7,601 bases of DNA from DASVDK01 sp036381125 [NCBI: Thermodesulfobacteriota bacterium] (GCA_036381125.1 DASVDK010000175.1:1-7601); one strand, 5' to 3'. Positions 1 through 5,817 are shown, counted from the first letter of the stretch. Numbers and translations are program-made. The notes: a model not told the origin generated them from the letters alone.

Positions 1-1685
1 AGGCCGACCCGCTCGGCCGGGGCGAGGTGCCGCAGCCCCTTCGCGAGGAGCGCCTCGAGGAGGCCGCGCTCGGGCGCGAGCCGGTAGAACCCGACCTGGT
101 CGGCGTTGGCGTGCACCCAGTCGGCCCGCCCCTCGAGCGTCACGTCGGCCGAGGCGTCGGTGAGGAGCGCCCGCTGCTCCCTGACCTCGCCGTCCGCGCC
201 GTAGCGCACGACGATCGGCACGTGCCAGCGTGCGTCGCTCCCCGCGGCGGCCTCCCTCGGGTTCGCGAAGAACCGCCGCTGGCCGAAGCGGAGCGTGGTC
301 CGCTCTCCCGCCTGCACCGCCTCCACGGACACCACCGGGAAGCCGGGCTGCGCCACCCAGGTGCGCATCATCGGCGCCACCGGCTCGCCCGAGGCCTCGC
401 CGAGCTTCTCCCAGAGGTCGTCGCCGCTCGCGTTGGCGTCCTTGTAGGCCTCGAGGTAGGCGCGCATCCCCTGCCGGAAGGTCGCCTCGCCGAGGTACCG
501 CTCGAGCATCCGCAGGACCGCGCCGCCCTTCTCGTAGGTGATGACGTCGAACTGCTCCACCGCCTCGGCCGGGCTCTTCACCGGGCTCCAGATCGCGCGG
601 GTGCTCACGAGGGCGTCGGTCGCCATGGCGCGCGTCCGGTCGGCCTGGAACTCGTCCCAGAGCCGCCACTCCGGCTTCCACACGTCGATCGCCTTGGTGG
701 CGATCCAGGTGGCGAAGGCCTCGTTGAGCCAGAGGTCGTCCCACCACTTCATCGTCACGCGGTTGCCGAACCACTGGTGCGACAGCTCGTGGGCGATGGT
801 CTCGGCGACCGCCTTCTGCTGGCGCCAGGAGGCCGAGGCCGGGTCCATGAGGAGGAGGTTCCTCCGGTAGAAGATCGCGCCGGCGTTCTCCATGGCCCCC
901 GCGTCGAAGCCGGGCACGGCCACCTGGTCCAGCTTCCCGTAGTGGTACGTCTGACCGAAGTACTCCTCGAACCAGGCGAGGGCGAACGCCGTCACCGCCT
1001 CGGCGAAGGCCGCCTGGTGCAGCGTCCCGGGCGTCGCCCAGACCCGGCAGGGGGTCCTGCCCACGCGCCGCGCCTTCGTCCCCTCGTAGCGGCCCACGGT
1101 GAGGGCCGCCAGGTAGGTGGAGATCGGCTTCGTCTTGCGGAAGACGACCGTCTGCGTCCCCCGGCTCTTGCGAACGGTGGTCTTCGCGGCCGCGCCGTTG
1201 GTGATGACGGTGAGGCCGATCGGGGCGGTCACCGTCCACTGGAGCGTCGCCTTCACGTCGGGCTCGTCGAAGCAGGGGAAGATCGCCCGGGCGTCGGTCG
1301 CCTCGCACTGCGAGACGATGGCGCGCTCCGCGCCGTCCCGCGCGAGGTAGAGGCCGTGCATGCCGGGGTCGAGCCGGCCGGCGAAGGCGAGCGTGACCAC
1401 GACGCGCCCCCGCGGCAGCGGCCTGGGGAACACGAGCGCGACCGTCTCGCGCGCCCGGTACGTGCGGACCGTCCCCCTGACCCGCCGGCCCTTCACGAGG
1501 GCGACCGGCTCGGACACCGACAGGTTGCGGGCGTTGAGCTCCACGGTGTCCGTCTCGGCCGCCACGCGCGCGGTGATCGTGAGCCGGCCCTCGAAGCGCT
1601 TGCGCGCCGGCGAGACGTCGATGTCGATGGCGTAGTCGCGCGGCAGGACGTGCCGCGGCAGGCGGTAGTCGGTGGTGGTCGCCAC
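1..1685 (-). CDS. M1-family zinc aminopeptidase (PepN/puromycin-sensitive type), C-terminus cut off by window edge
   Basis: This gene encodes a metallo-aminopeptidase that removes N-terminal residues from peptides, probably in peptide turnover. The 561 codons visible contain the M1 hallmarks. FPCFDEP is at about residues 136-142. The substrate-anchoring GAMEN motif is at 263-267. The zinc site is H299-E300-L-S-H303, with the third ligand E322 in WLNE. The transition-state tyrosine is Y384 in ITYEKGG. Near residues 535-550 a [17 protein letters not shown] stretch marks the start of the ERAP1-like C-terminal domain. Family members are usually about 850 residues, so roughly a third lies beyond the left edge. 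The start is a GTG at 1685, opening [10 protein letters not shown], with a GGAG ribosome site 5 nt upstream. No signal peptide is visible, so the enzyme should be cytoplasmic. It is transcribed divergently from pdxH. Family assignment is firm; substrate preference cannot be read from the sequence. Confidence 0.95.
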   Translation of the reverse strand, partial: MATTTDYRLPRHVLPRDYAIDIDVSPARKRFEGRLTITARVAAETDTVELNARNLSVSEPVALVKGRRVRGTVRTYRARETVALVFPRPLPRGRVVVTLAFAGRLDPGMHGLYLARDGAERAIVSQCEATDARAIFPCFDEPDVKATLQWTVTAPIGLTVITNGAAAKTTVRKSRGTQTVVFRKTKPISTYLAALTVGRYEGTKARRVGRTPCRVWATPGTLHQAAFAEAVTAFALAWFEEYFGQTYHYGKLDQVAVPGFDAGAMENAGAIFYRRNLLLMDPASASWRQQKAVAETIAHELSHQWFGNRVTMKWWDDLWLNEAFATWIATKAIDVWKPEWRLWDEFQADRTRAMATDALVSTRAIWSPVKSPAEAVEQFDVITYEKGGAVLRMLERYLGEATFRQGMRAYLEAYKDANASGDDLWEKLGEASGEPVAPMMRTWVAQPGFPVVSVEAVQAGERTTLRFGQRRFFANPREAAAGSDARWHVPIVVRYGADGEVREQRALLTDASADVTLEGRADWVHANADQVGFYRLAPERGLLEALLAKGLRHLAPAERVG

Positions 1686-1753
1686 GTCTGCTCCGCTCCT
1701 CGAAAGGGTCGTCGTGTCGTCCGGTGTACCGGGCGCCCGGGGCGCCGAGCCGC

Positions 1754-1762
1754 ATGGTAGCA
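1754..1762 (-). promoter_or_regulatory. Possible extended -10 promoter for the M1 aminopeptidase gene
   Basis: Read on the minus strand, the sequence is TG-C-TACCAT, an extended -10 element (TGn followed by a hexamer matching TATAAT at 4 of 6). No convincing -35 lies 16-18 bp further upstream, where the sequence is pure GC, which is normal for extended -10 promoters. The implied transcript would have a leader of about 60 nt that includes the GGAG ribosome site before the GTG start. This is a visual match only. Confidence 0.35.
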
Positions 1763-1789
1763 ACCCGGGCCGCGGGCGGCGGCGGCGCG

Positions 1790-1819
1790 TTGCCGAGGCG
1801 CCGGCCGGCGGCTTACAAT
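1790..1819 (+). promoter_or_regulatory. Sigma70-like promoter for pdxH with leaderless geometry
   Basis: The -35 is TTGCCG (1790-1795, 4 of 6 to consensus) and the -10 is TACAAT (1814-1819, 5 of 6), with an 18-bp spacer, in otherwise GC-only surroundings. Only 6 nt (GCGTCC) separate the -10 from the pdxH ATG at 1826. A normal start site 6-7 nt after the -10 would fall on or next to the A of the ATG. There is no purine-rich Shine-Dalgarno sequence between them, so translation of a leaderless mRNA is the natural reading. Confidence 0.6.
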
Positions 1820-1825
1820 GCGTCC

Positions 1826-2413
1826 ATGCCGCTCGACCCGAACCCGTTCGTCCAGTTCCGGCGGTGGTTCGCCGACGCCGTCGAGGCGAGGATCAAGGAC
1901 CCGAACGCCATGACGCTCGCCACGGCGACGCCGGACGGCGCGCCCGCCGCCCGCGTCGTCCTGCTCAAGGAGATCGATGACCGCGGCCTGGTCTTCTTCA
2001 CGAACTACGAGAGCCGCAAGGGGGTCGAGCTGGCGGCCAATCCCCGCGCGGCGCTCTGCTTCTTCTGGGCGCCGCTCGAGCGCCAGGTGCGCGTCGAGGG
2101 CCGCGTCGAGAAGGTGACGCGCGAGGAGTCCGAGGCCTATTTCCGCACCCGGCCTCGCGGCAGCCAGCTCGGCGCCTGGGCGTCCCGCCAGAGCGCCGTC
2201 ATCCCGGGGCGCGAACCGCTCGAGGCGCGCGTGGCCGAGCTCGAGCGGCAGTACCCGGACGGCACCGAGGTCCCCTGCCCGCCCTGGTGGGGCGGCTACC
2301 GGGTGCTCCCCGACGCCTTCGAGTTCTGGATCGGGCGGCCGAGCCGGCTGCACGACCGCTTCCGCTACACGCCGTCCGGCAGCGGCTGGACCGTGACGCG
2401 CCTTTCGCCCTGA
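1826..2413 (+). CDS. pdxH: Pyridoxamine/pyridoxine 5'-phosphate oxidase
   Basis: This is an FMN enzyme that oxidises pyridoxine or pyridoxamine 5'-phosphate to pyridoxal 5'-phosphate, the last step of the vitamin B6 salvage and DXP-dependent routes. It is cytoplasmic and normally a homodimer. At 195 residues it is slightly shorter than E. coli PdxH (218), mainly at the N-terminus. Signature regions are in order: [22 protein letters not shown] (27-48, FMN phosphate contacts), [10 protein letters not shown] (57-66), the [11 protein letters not shown] strand (87-97), [13 protein letters not shown] (111-123), PPWWGGYRV (152-160), FEFWIG (166-170) and RLHDR (174-178), the conserved Arg/His pair that contacts substrate. 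The RLSP ending is typical. An in-frame ATG at 1724 exists, but it would add 34 low-complexity residues and lie upstream of the promoter, so the ATG at 1826 is preferred. The DUF3750 gene follows after 41 bp and may share the transcript. Confidence 0.96.
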   Translation: MPLDPNPFVQFRRWFADAVEARIKDPNAMTLATATPDGAPAARVVLLKEIDDRGLVFFTNYESRKGVELAANPRAALCFFWAPLERQVRVEGRVEKVTREESEAYFRTRPRGSQLGAWASRQSAVIPGREPLEARVAELERQYPDGTEVPCPPWWGGYRVLPDAFEFWIGRPSRLHDRFRYTPSGSGWTVTRLSP

Positions 2414-2454
2414 CGCCGAATGTCGAGCGGCCGTCGCCCGTCCCACGTGTCGCC

Positions 2455-3225
2455 ATGCGCATCCGCGGCACCCGGATCGTGCGGCCGCCGGTGACGATCG
2501 GGCGGCTTGCCGCCCTCCTCGCGCTCGTCCTGGTCCTCGCCGTCGCGGTGCAGGCCTGCGCCCGCGCCTCCGCGGGGCACTGGAGCCAGGCCCGGTGGGA
2601 TTCGGCCGGCATCGCCCCCGACCCGGCCACGATACCCGAGGCCGTGGTGCAGGTCTACGCGGCCCGGGTCTGGGGGTGGCGCGGGGCCCTGGGCGTCCAC
2701 ACCTGGATCGCCGTCAAGCCGAGCGACGCCCCTGCCTGGACCACGTACGACGTCACCGGCTGGGGGGTCCGGCGCGGCCGCCCGGCCGTCCGCATCCGCA
2801 GCGGCATCCCGGACGGCTACTGGGCCGGCAGCGAGCCGGAGCTCCTCTTCGACCGGCGAGGCGAGGGGGTGGACGACCTCATCGCGCGCATCGAGGCGGC
2901 CGCCCGGAGCTATCCCTACGCCGACACCTACACGATGTGGCCCGGCCCCAACAGCAACACGTTCGTCGCCCACGTGGCGCGCGAGGCGGGCCTGCGGCTC
3001 GACCTGCCGCCCACGGCGATCGGCAAGGACTACCTGCCGAACGGCAGCGTGGCGGCCCTGAGCCCCAGCGGCACCGGGGTCCAGGTGTCGCTCTTCGGCC
3101 TCCTCGGGGTGATGCTGGCCGCCGAGGAGGGGGTCGAGGTGAACGTCCTCGGCCTCACCTTCGGGATCGACCTCTGGGGGCCGGCCCTCAAGCTGCCCGG
3201 CGTAGGGCGGGTCGGGGCCAGGTAG
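2455..3225 (+). CDS. DUF3750-family protein with N-terminal membrane anchor or signal peptide
   Basis: This protein belongs to the DUF3750 family, whose biochemical role is not established. It has 256 residues. The N-terminus is basic (MRIRGTRIVR) and is followed by a hydrophobic segment at about 17-34, so the protein is exported or anchored in the inner membrane. C35 follows V-Q-A, a poor lipobox because of the Gln, so lipidation is uncertain. Cleavage after the ASA at 38-40 is an alternative. The family core is clear: VHTWIAVKPSDA (81-92), YDVTGWG (98-104), GYWAGSEPELLFDRRG (121-136), YPYADTYTMWPGPNSNTFVAHVAR (153-176) and DLPPTAIGKDYLP (183-195). The start chosen is the ATG at 2455. It has no good Shine-Dalgarno, and upstream in-frame sequence overlaps pdxH in another frame. 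The gene sits 41 bp after pdxH and converges on the lipoprotein gene. Confidence 0.85.
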   Translation: MRIRGTRIVRPPVTIGRLAALLALVLVLAVAVQACARASAGHWSQARWDSAGIAPDPATIPEAVVQVYAARVWGWRGALGVHTWIAVKPSDAPAWTTYDVTGWGVRRGRPAVRIRSGIPDGYWAGSEPELLFDRRGEGVDDLIARIEAAARSYPYADTYTMWPGPNSNTFVAHVAREAGLRLDLPPTAIGKDYLPNGSVAALSPSGTGVQVSLFGLLGVMLAAEEGVEVNVLGLTFGIDLWGPALKLPGVGRVGAR

Positions 3226-3245
3226 CGGCGCTATCTGGTGACCCG
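3208..3245. terminator. Imperfect hairpin spanning both stop codons of the convergent genes (candidate bidirectional terminator)
   Basis: An inner stem pairs CCAGGTAGC (3218-3226) with GCTATCTGG (3230-3238) across a GGC loop, with a single G-T pair. An outer stem pairs CGGGTC (3208-3213) with GACCCG (3240-3245). The two are separated by an asymmetric bulge of GGGG on one side and T on the other. The TAG of the DUF3750 gene (3223-3225) and the minus-strand TAG of the lipoprotein gene (3231-3233) lie on opposite arms of the inner stem. No T tract follows on either strand, so this is not a canonical intrinsic terminator. It may act as a 3'-end processing or stabilising structure. Confidence 0.5.
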
Positions 3246-3941
3246 TCCCGCGAAGCTCAGATCGCCCGACGCCACGTCGAAGACGTCGGTCATGCAGAGG
3301 AGCGGCGCGCCGAGGTCGGCGCTCACGCGGAACCCCGCGGTGATGCCGTCGAAGCGCATGCCGGCGACGCCGTCGAGCGCGTCGCGCGGGACGCGCACCT
3401 CGACCGCCGGCCCGACGAACGTCGGCGGCAGGTCCGGGCTGTCGACGAGGAGCGCCACGCCCGGCCAGGTCCGCGGCACGCGCGGAGTGGCGCCCTGCGG
3501 GATGTCGCGAACCTTCAGGGCCTTCGGGCCGCACGCCTCGTCCGGGACGAGCACGAACCAGTGGGTGTGCCAGACGTCCCGATTGCGCCGGCCGTCGGCG
3601 GCGTCGTCGAAGTCGGGGTGGAACGTGACGGCGAGGGCGAGAATCCCCTGACCGGCCTCGAACCCGACCGCCGAGGTGTCGAGCGTGGTCGGCCAGACGT
3701 AGGCGTAGACCCGGCTCCCCTCCAGGGCGCCGGTCGCTCGGGGCGTCTCCCCACCGGCGCCGTCGCGCACCTCCATGCGAAAGATCACGTCCTCGCCCTG
3801 GAGCATCACGACCGTGCGGACGATGTCGAAGGGCGCCGCGGTGGCGGGCGCGGCGGCCGACCTCACCTCGCGGCCCGACGTGCTGCACCCGAGCACCGCC
3901 AGGGCCGCCAGGAGGGCCAGCGCATGCATCGCCCGTATCAT
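3231..3941 (-). CDS. Predicted lipoprotein of unknown function
   Basis: I do not recognise the family. The protein has 236 residues and begins MIRAMHALALLAALAVLGC, a textbook lipoprotein signal with lipobox V16-L17-G18-C19. It should therefore be lipid-anchored at a membrane, facing the periplasm or outside. The mature part is a mostly beta-looking domain with YAYVWPTTLDTSAVGF (79-94) and VTFHPDFDD (105-113). It also has a histidine- and acid-rich stretch, RNRDVWHTHWFVLVPDE (119-135), then DSPDLPPTFVGPAVEVRVPRDAL (167-189). H108, D109, H125 and H127 could form a metal site (inference). C137 and C216 could form a disulfide. The start is the ATG at 3941, with GGGAGG 7 nt upstream. A longer reading from 4046 would bury the signal peptide behind 35 arginine- and proline-rich residues and is rejected. 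The gene is divergent from rnk and ends 5 bp from the convergent DUF3750 gene. Confidence 0.8.
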   Translation of the reverse strand: MIRAMHALALLAALAVLGCSTSGREVRSAAAPATAAPFDIVRTVVMLQGEDVIFRMEVRDGAGGETPRATGALEGSRVYAYVWPTTLDTSAVGFEAGQGILALAVTFHPDFDDAADGRRNRDVWHTHWFVLVPDEACGPKALKVRDIPQGATPRVPRTWPGVALLVDSPDLPPTFVGPAVEVRVPRDALDGVAGMRFDGITAGFRVSADLGAPLLCMTDVFDVASGDLSFAGRVTR

Positions 3942-4029
3942 GCCTCGCCCTCCCCGATCGACCGTGGCCCGACGGCGCCTGCCCGCCGGGGACCGCCCCG
4001 CGCCTCCCCGCCGCCGCGGGTCGGCGGAG

Positions 4030-4059
4030 ATACTGAGGGCCTCCACGCGCGGCTGTCAA
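4030..4059 (-). promoter_or_regulatory. Promoter for the lipoprotein gene, with consensus -35
   Basis: On the minus strand a perfect -35, TTGACA (4059-4054), is followed after 18 bp by CAGTAT (4035-4030). That hexamer matches -10 consensus at 3 of 6 positions, including the key second A and final T. The expected start near 4023 gives a leader of roughly 80 nt that carries the GGGAGG ribosome site. A perfect -35 in this GC-rich background is unlikely to be accidental; the -10 is the weaker half. Confidence 0.5.
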
Positions 4060-4079
4060 GGCCGCCGGGTGCCGCCGCC

Positions 4080-4088
4080 TGATACAAT
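4080..4088 (+). promoter_or_regulatory. Extended -10 promoter for rnk
   Basis: The sequence TG-A-TACAAT is an extended -10 whose hexamer matches TATAAT at 5 of 6. No -35 is visible at 4060-4065, where it reads GGCCGC. The predicted start is near 4095, giving a leader of about 29 nt. It is the same TACAAT hexamer used in front of pdxH. The divergent lipoprotein promoter lies immediately upstream, so RNA polymerases at the two promoters would be close neighbours. Confidence 0.55.
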
Positions 4089-4094
4089 GCGCGA

Positions 4095-4117
4095 GGGGCT
4101 CGGACCCCGCGAGGAGG
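4095..4117 (+). promoter_or_regulatory. rnk leader: 5'-terminal stem-loop and strong ribosome binding site
   Basis: GGGG (4095-4098) can pair with CCCC (4105-4108) around a six-base loop, CTCGGA. This places a small hairpin at the predicted 5' end of the mRNA. A near-ideal Shine-Dalgarno, GAGGAGG (4111-4117), follows 6 nt before the ATG at 4124. The hairpin does not cover the ribosome site, so it is more likely to protect the mRNA end than to block translation. This is the strongest ribosome site in the window. Confidence 0.5.
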
Positions 4118-4123
4118 GACAGC

Positions 4124-4540
4124 ATGACCGCGACCCCCGACATCGTGATCACCGACCGCGACAAGGAGCGGCTCGTCCACGTCGTGGAGGCGTGGATGGA
4201 CCGGCCGCCGTTCGCGGAGATGGCCGATTTCCTCGACGCGGAGCTGGCCCGCGCGGAGGTCGTCCCCCCCGAGGCGATCGAGCCGACGGTGGCGACCATG
4301 AACTCCCGGGTCGAGTACGAGGACGCGACCACGGGGCAGCGGCGCTGCGTCACCATCGCCTTCCCCGACCAGGCCGGCGGCGCGGAGCGGGTCTCCGTGC
4401 TGAGCCCGGTCGGCGCGGCGCTCCTCGGTCTGTCCGAGGGCCAGGAGATCGCCTGGCACACGTCCGACGGCCGGGCGCGGCGGATCCGGCTCCTCAAGGT
4501 GCACTTCCAGCCGGAGGCGGCGGGACAGTACGACCTGTAG
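4124..4540 (+). CDS. rnk: Rnk-type regulator of nucleoside diphosphate kinase (GreA/GreB C-terminal fold)
   Basis: Rnk proteins are small GreA/GreB-like factors that bind RNA polymerase but lack the long coiled coil needed for transcript cleavage. In E. coli and Pseudomonas, Rnk is linked to nucleoside diphosphate kinase levels and to global metabolic regulation. This protein has 138 residues, the usual size. The N-terminal helical Rnk_N part is about residues 7-50 (IVITDRDKERLVHVVEAW). The FKBP-like GreA_C domain is about 55-135, with TMNSRVEYEDATTG (58-71), RVSVLSPVGAALLGLSEGQEI (89-109) and the family ending VHFQPEAAGQYDL (126-138). The start ATG at 4124 has an excellent ribosome site. The regulator gene follows 26 bp after the stop, so the two are probably co-transcribed. 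Confidence 0.92.
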   Translation: MTATPDIVITDRDKERLVHVVEAWMDRPPFAEMADFLDAELARAEVVPPEAIEPTVATMNSRVEYEDATTGQRRCVTIAFPDQAGGAERVSVLSPVGAALLGLSEGQEIAWHTSDGRARRIRLLKVHFQPEAAGQYDL

Positions 4541-4566
4541 GCACTGCGGAGCCGCCCCCTCCACCC

Positions 4567-5247
4567 ATGCCACGAGATCCGGAGCCGCGCCCGCCCGAGG
4601 CCGCGGCGGTCGCCTATCCACGGCTGGCCGCATGGCTCGCGGGACGCCGGGAGGACCAGCGCGCGAAGGGGACCGTGCTCTTCCGCGACGGGGACCCGTA
4701 CCGGGGGGCGATCTTCCTCGTCGAGGGGACGGTCACGCTCCGCAAGGCGTCCGCTCGCGGCCGGGCGCTGATCCTCGCGATCGAGTCGGCCGGCCACCTC
4801 TTCGCCGAGGCGCCCCACCTGACCGGCGAGCGGACCTACGCCGTCACCGCGCACTGCGTCGAGCCCTCGCGGATCGTGCGCCTGCCTCCCGCCGACCTCG
4901 AGGCCGCGCTGCGCGACCCGCTCGTCGGCCGCGAGATCGTCGAGAACCTCGCCCGCAAGCTGCACCGCTTCCGGCAGTCGATCTTCGAGTTCACGCTCAC
5001 CGACGCGCAGCGCCGGCTCCACCGCTTCCTGGAGACCCTCGCCCGCTCCGGGCAGCGCGGCGCGCCGCCGCCCCTGCCGGTCACGGTCACGCTCCCGGTC
5101 ACCAAGCACGAGCTGGCGGAGCTGATGGGGATCACCGCCGAGGCGCTCTCGCGCACCTTCGAGGCGCTCGAGGCGGCCGGGGCGGTGGAGCGGCTGCCCG
5201 GACGGGCGCTCCGCCTCCTGCGGTGGCCCGTTCCGGAGATCGACTGA
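4567..5247 (+). CDS. CRP/FNR-family transcription regulator, Dnr/Nnr-like
   Basis: This is a 226-residue DNA-binding regulator with a cNMP-type sensor domain (about 20-110), a dimerisation helix (about 112-160, including ENLARKLHRFRQ) and a winged helix-turn-helix (about 170-220). The recognition helix reads ITAEALSRTFEAL, giving E192-x-x-S195-R196, the pattern FNR and Dnr use to read TTGA half-sites. CRP has R-E-x-x-x-R instead. It lacks the N-terminal cysteine cluster of FNR (its only Cys is C97), so it should not carry an Fe-S cluster. GHLFAEAPHL (76-85) resembles the FAEA segment I recall from P. aeruginosa DNR, a haem-based NO sensor; this is a weak argument from memory. The start is the ATG at 4567, with a poor Shine-Dalgarno, consistent with translation downstream of rnk. 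A matching palindrome lies 13 bp past its stop, and norD lies further on. An NO-responsive role is inferred, not shown. Confidence 0.9.
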   Translation: MPRDPEPRPPEAAAVAYPRLAAWLAGRREDQRAKGTVLFRDGDPYRGAIFLVEGTVTLRKASARGRALILAIESAGHLFAEAPHLTGERTYAVTAHCVEPSRIVRLPPADLEAALRDPLVGREIVENLARKLHRFRQSIFEFTLTDAQRRLHRFLETLARSGQRGAPPPLPVTVTLPVTKHELAELMGITAEALSRTFEALEAAGAVERLPGRALRLLRWPVPEID

Positions 5248-5260
5248 CGCCCGCGCCCGC

Positions 5261-5276
5261 CTTGACCTGTGTCAAG
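5261..5276 (+). promoter_or_regulatory. FNR/Dnr-type operator palindrome
   Basis: CTTGAC-CTGT-GTCAAG is a perfect 6-4-6 inverted repeat. Its core TTGAC-N4-GTCAA is a close match to the FNR consensus TTGAT-N4-ATCAA and to Dnr-type boxes. I find no second TTGAC-N4-GTCAA in the window by eye. It lies in the 63-bp gap between the regulator gene and the small membrane protein gene. Its centre (5268.5) is 29.5 bp before the -10 TACAGT. This puts it at -41.5 from the predicted start at 5310, the standard class II FNR activator position. The regulator encoded just upstream has the recognition-helix pattern expected for this box. There is no T tract after it, so it is not a terminator. Confidence 0.7.
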
Positions 5277-5297
5277 ACGCGCGCGGACCGCGCCGGC

Positions 5298-5303
5298 TAC
5301 AGT
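5298..5303 (+). promoter_or_regulatory. -10 element for the four-helix membrane protein gene
   Basis: TACAGT matches TATAAT at 4 of 6. No -35 hexamer is present at 5275-5280, where the half-site ends, which is typical of an activator-dependent promoter. A start 7 nt downstream (near 5310) would be directly before the ATG at 5311, so the message would be leaderless or nearly so. Confidence 0.5.
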
Positions 5304-5310
5304 AGGCCCG

Positions 5311-5817
5311 ATGCGTACCGTCTACCTGCTCGCCGTCTGGCTCCACATCCTCGCCGTCGTCGTCTGGCTCGGCGGGATGGCGTTCCTCGTCCTCGTCTTC
5401 GTCCCGATCCTCCGCAAGCCCGAGTACCGGACGCAGGCGCCGGCGCTCTTCCACCTCCTCGGGACGCGGTTCCGCCCCGTCGGGTGGGCCTGCCTGATCA
5501 CGCTCCTGGTGACCGGGACCATTCAGCTCGGCTACCGGGGCCACGGTTGGGAGGACCTCTGGACCGGGCGGCTCTTCGCCGGGCCGCTCGGGCACGCGCT
5601 GGCGCTCAAGCTCGCCGTCGTGGGGGCGATCCTGGTCCTCTCGACGGTGCACGACTTCGTCGTCGGCCCGCGGGCCACCAAGGCCTTCCTCGCCGGCACG
5701 CCGCCCGAGGCGCGCGAGCAGCTCAGGCGCCAGGCGAGCCGCCTCGGGCGGACGACCTTCGTCCTCGCCCTCGTGGCGACGGCGCTCGGCGTCGTGCTCG
5801 TGCGGGGGCTCCCCTGA
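5311..5817 (+). CDS. Four-helix integral membrane protein, CopD/HemJ-like
   Basis: This 168-residue protein has four predicted transmembrane helices at about 4-33, 56-75, 94-117 and 147-164. Helix 1 carries WLHILAVVVWLGGMAF, a motif shared by CopD-type and HemJ-type small membrane proteins, several of which bind haem or metal through histidines. Candidate ligands in or near helices are H12, H48, H95 and H114. The function is unknown; haem or copper binding is an inference. The ATG at 5311 is preferred over an in-frame GTG at 5269, which would start inside the operator palindrome and add a charged tail. The gene follows a Dnr-like regulator and its likely box, and converges on norD 10 bp away. 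A role in nitric oxide or respiratory stress is therefore suggested by context. It could instead be an unrelated CopD-domain protein. Confidence 0.85.
   Translation: MRTVYLLAVWLHILAVVVWLGGMAFLVLVFVPILRKPEYRTQAPALFHLLGTRFRPVGWACLITLLVTGTIQLGYRGHGWEDLWTGRLFAGPLGHALALKLAVVGAILVLSTVHDFVVGPRATKAFLAGTPPEAREQLRRQASRLGRTTFVLALVATALGVVLVRGLP

Noticed and set aside
1728-1748. GGGCGCCC and GGCGCC-CGG-GGCGCC repeats in the pdxH/aminopeptidase spacer as an operator
   Set aside because: Pure G+C palindromes are frequent by chance in this composition, and no recognisable regulator motif is present.
27-1760. Long plus-strand open frame (577 codons) across the left end
   Set aside because: It is antisense to the M1 aminopeptidase, whose catalytic motifs are unambiguous. 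The translation is His/Arg/Pro-rich with no domain pattern, as expected for a shadow frame in GC-rich DNA.
3942-4046. Longer start for the lipoprotein gene at 4046
   Set aside because: It would place 35 Arg/Gly-rich residues before an intact lipoprotein signal, and it would start inside the promoter region, upstream of the predicted transcript start.
4050-4059. GGCTGTCAAG as a half-site for the Dnr-like regulator in front of rnk
   Set aside because: The left half (CGCGC where TTGAC is needed) does not match, and the spacing to the -10 differs by one base from the good site. The same bases are better explained as the TTGACA -35 of the divergent lipoprotein promoter.
2365-5109. Minus-strand open frame of 914 codons spanning five genes
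   Set aside because: It runs antisense or out of frame through pdxH, DUF3750, the lipoprotein gene, rnk and the regulator. Composition is low-complexity and no motif is visible. It results from the scarcity of stop codons at high GC.
5261-5276. The palindrome as a terminator for the regulator gene
   Set aside because: The stem is only 6 bp, contains A-T pairs and has no following T run. Its sequence and position fit an FNR-type operator instead.
5269-5310. Upstream GTG start for the four-helix membrane protein
   Set aside because: It would begin inside the operator palindrome and overlap the -10. The added residues are charged and unlike the N-termini of such proteins.
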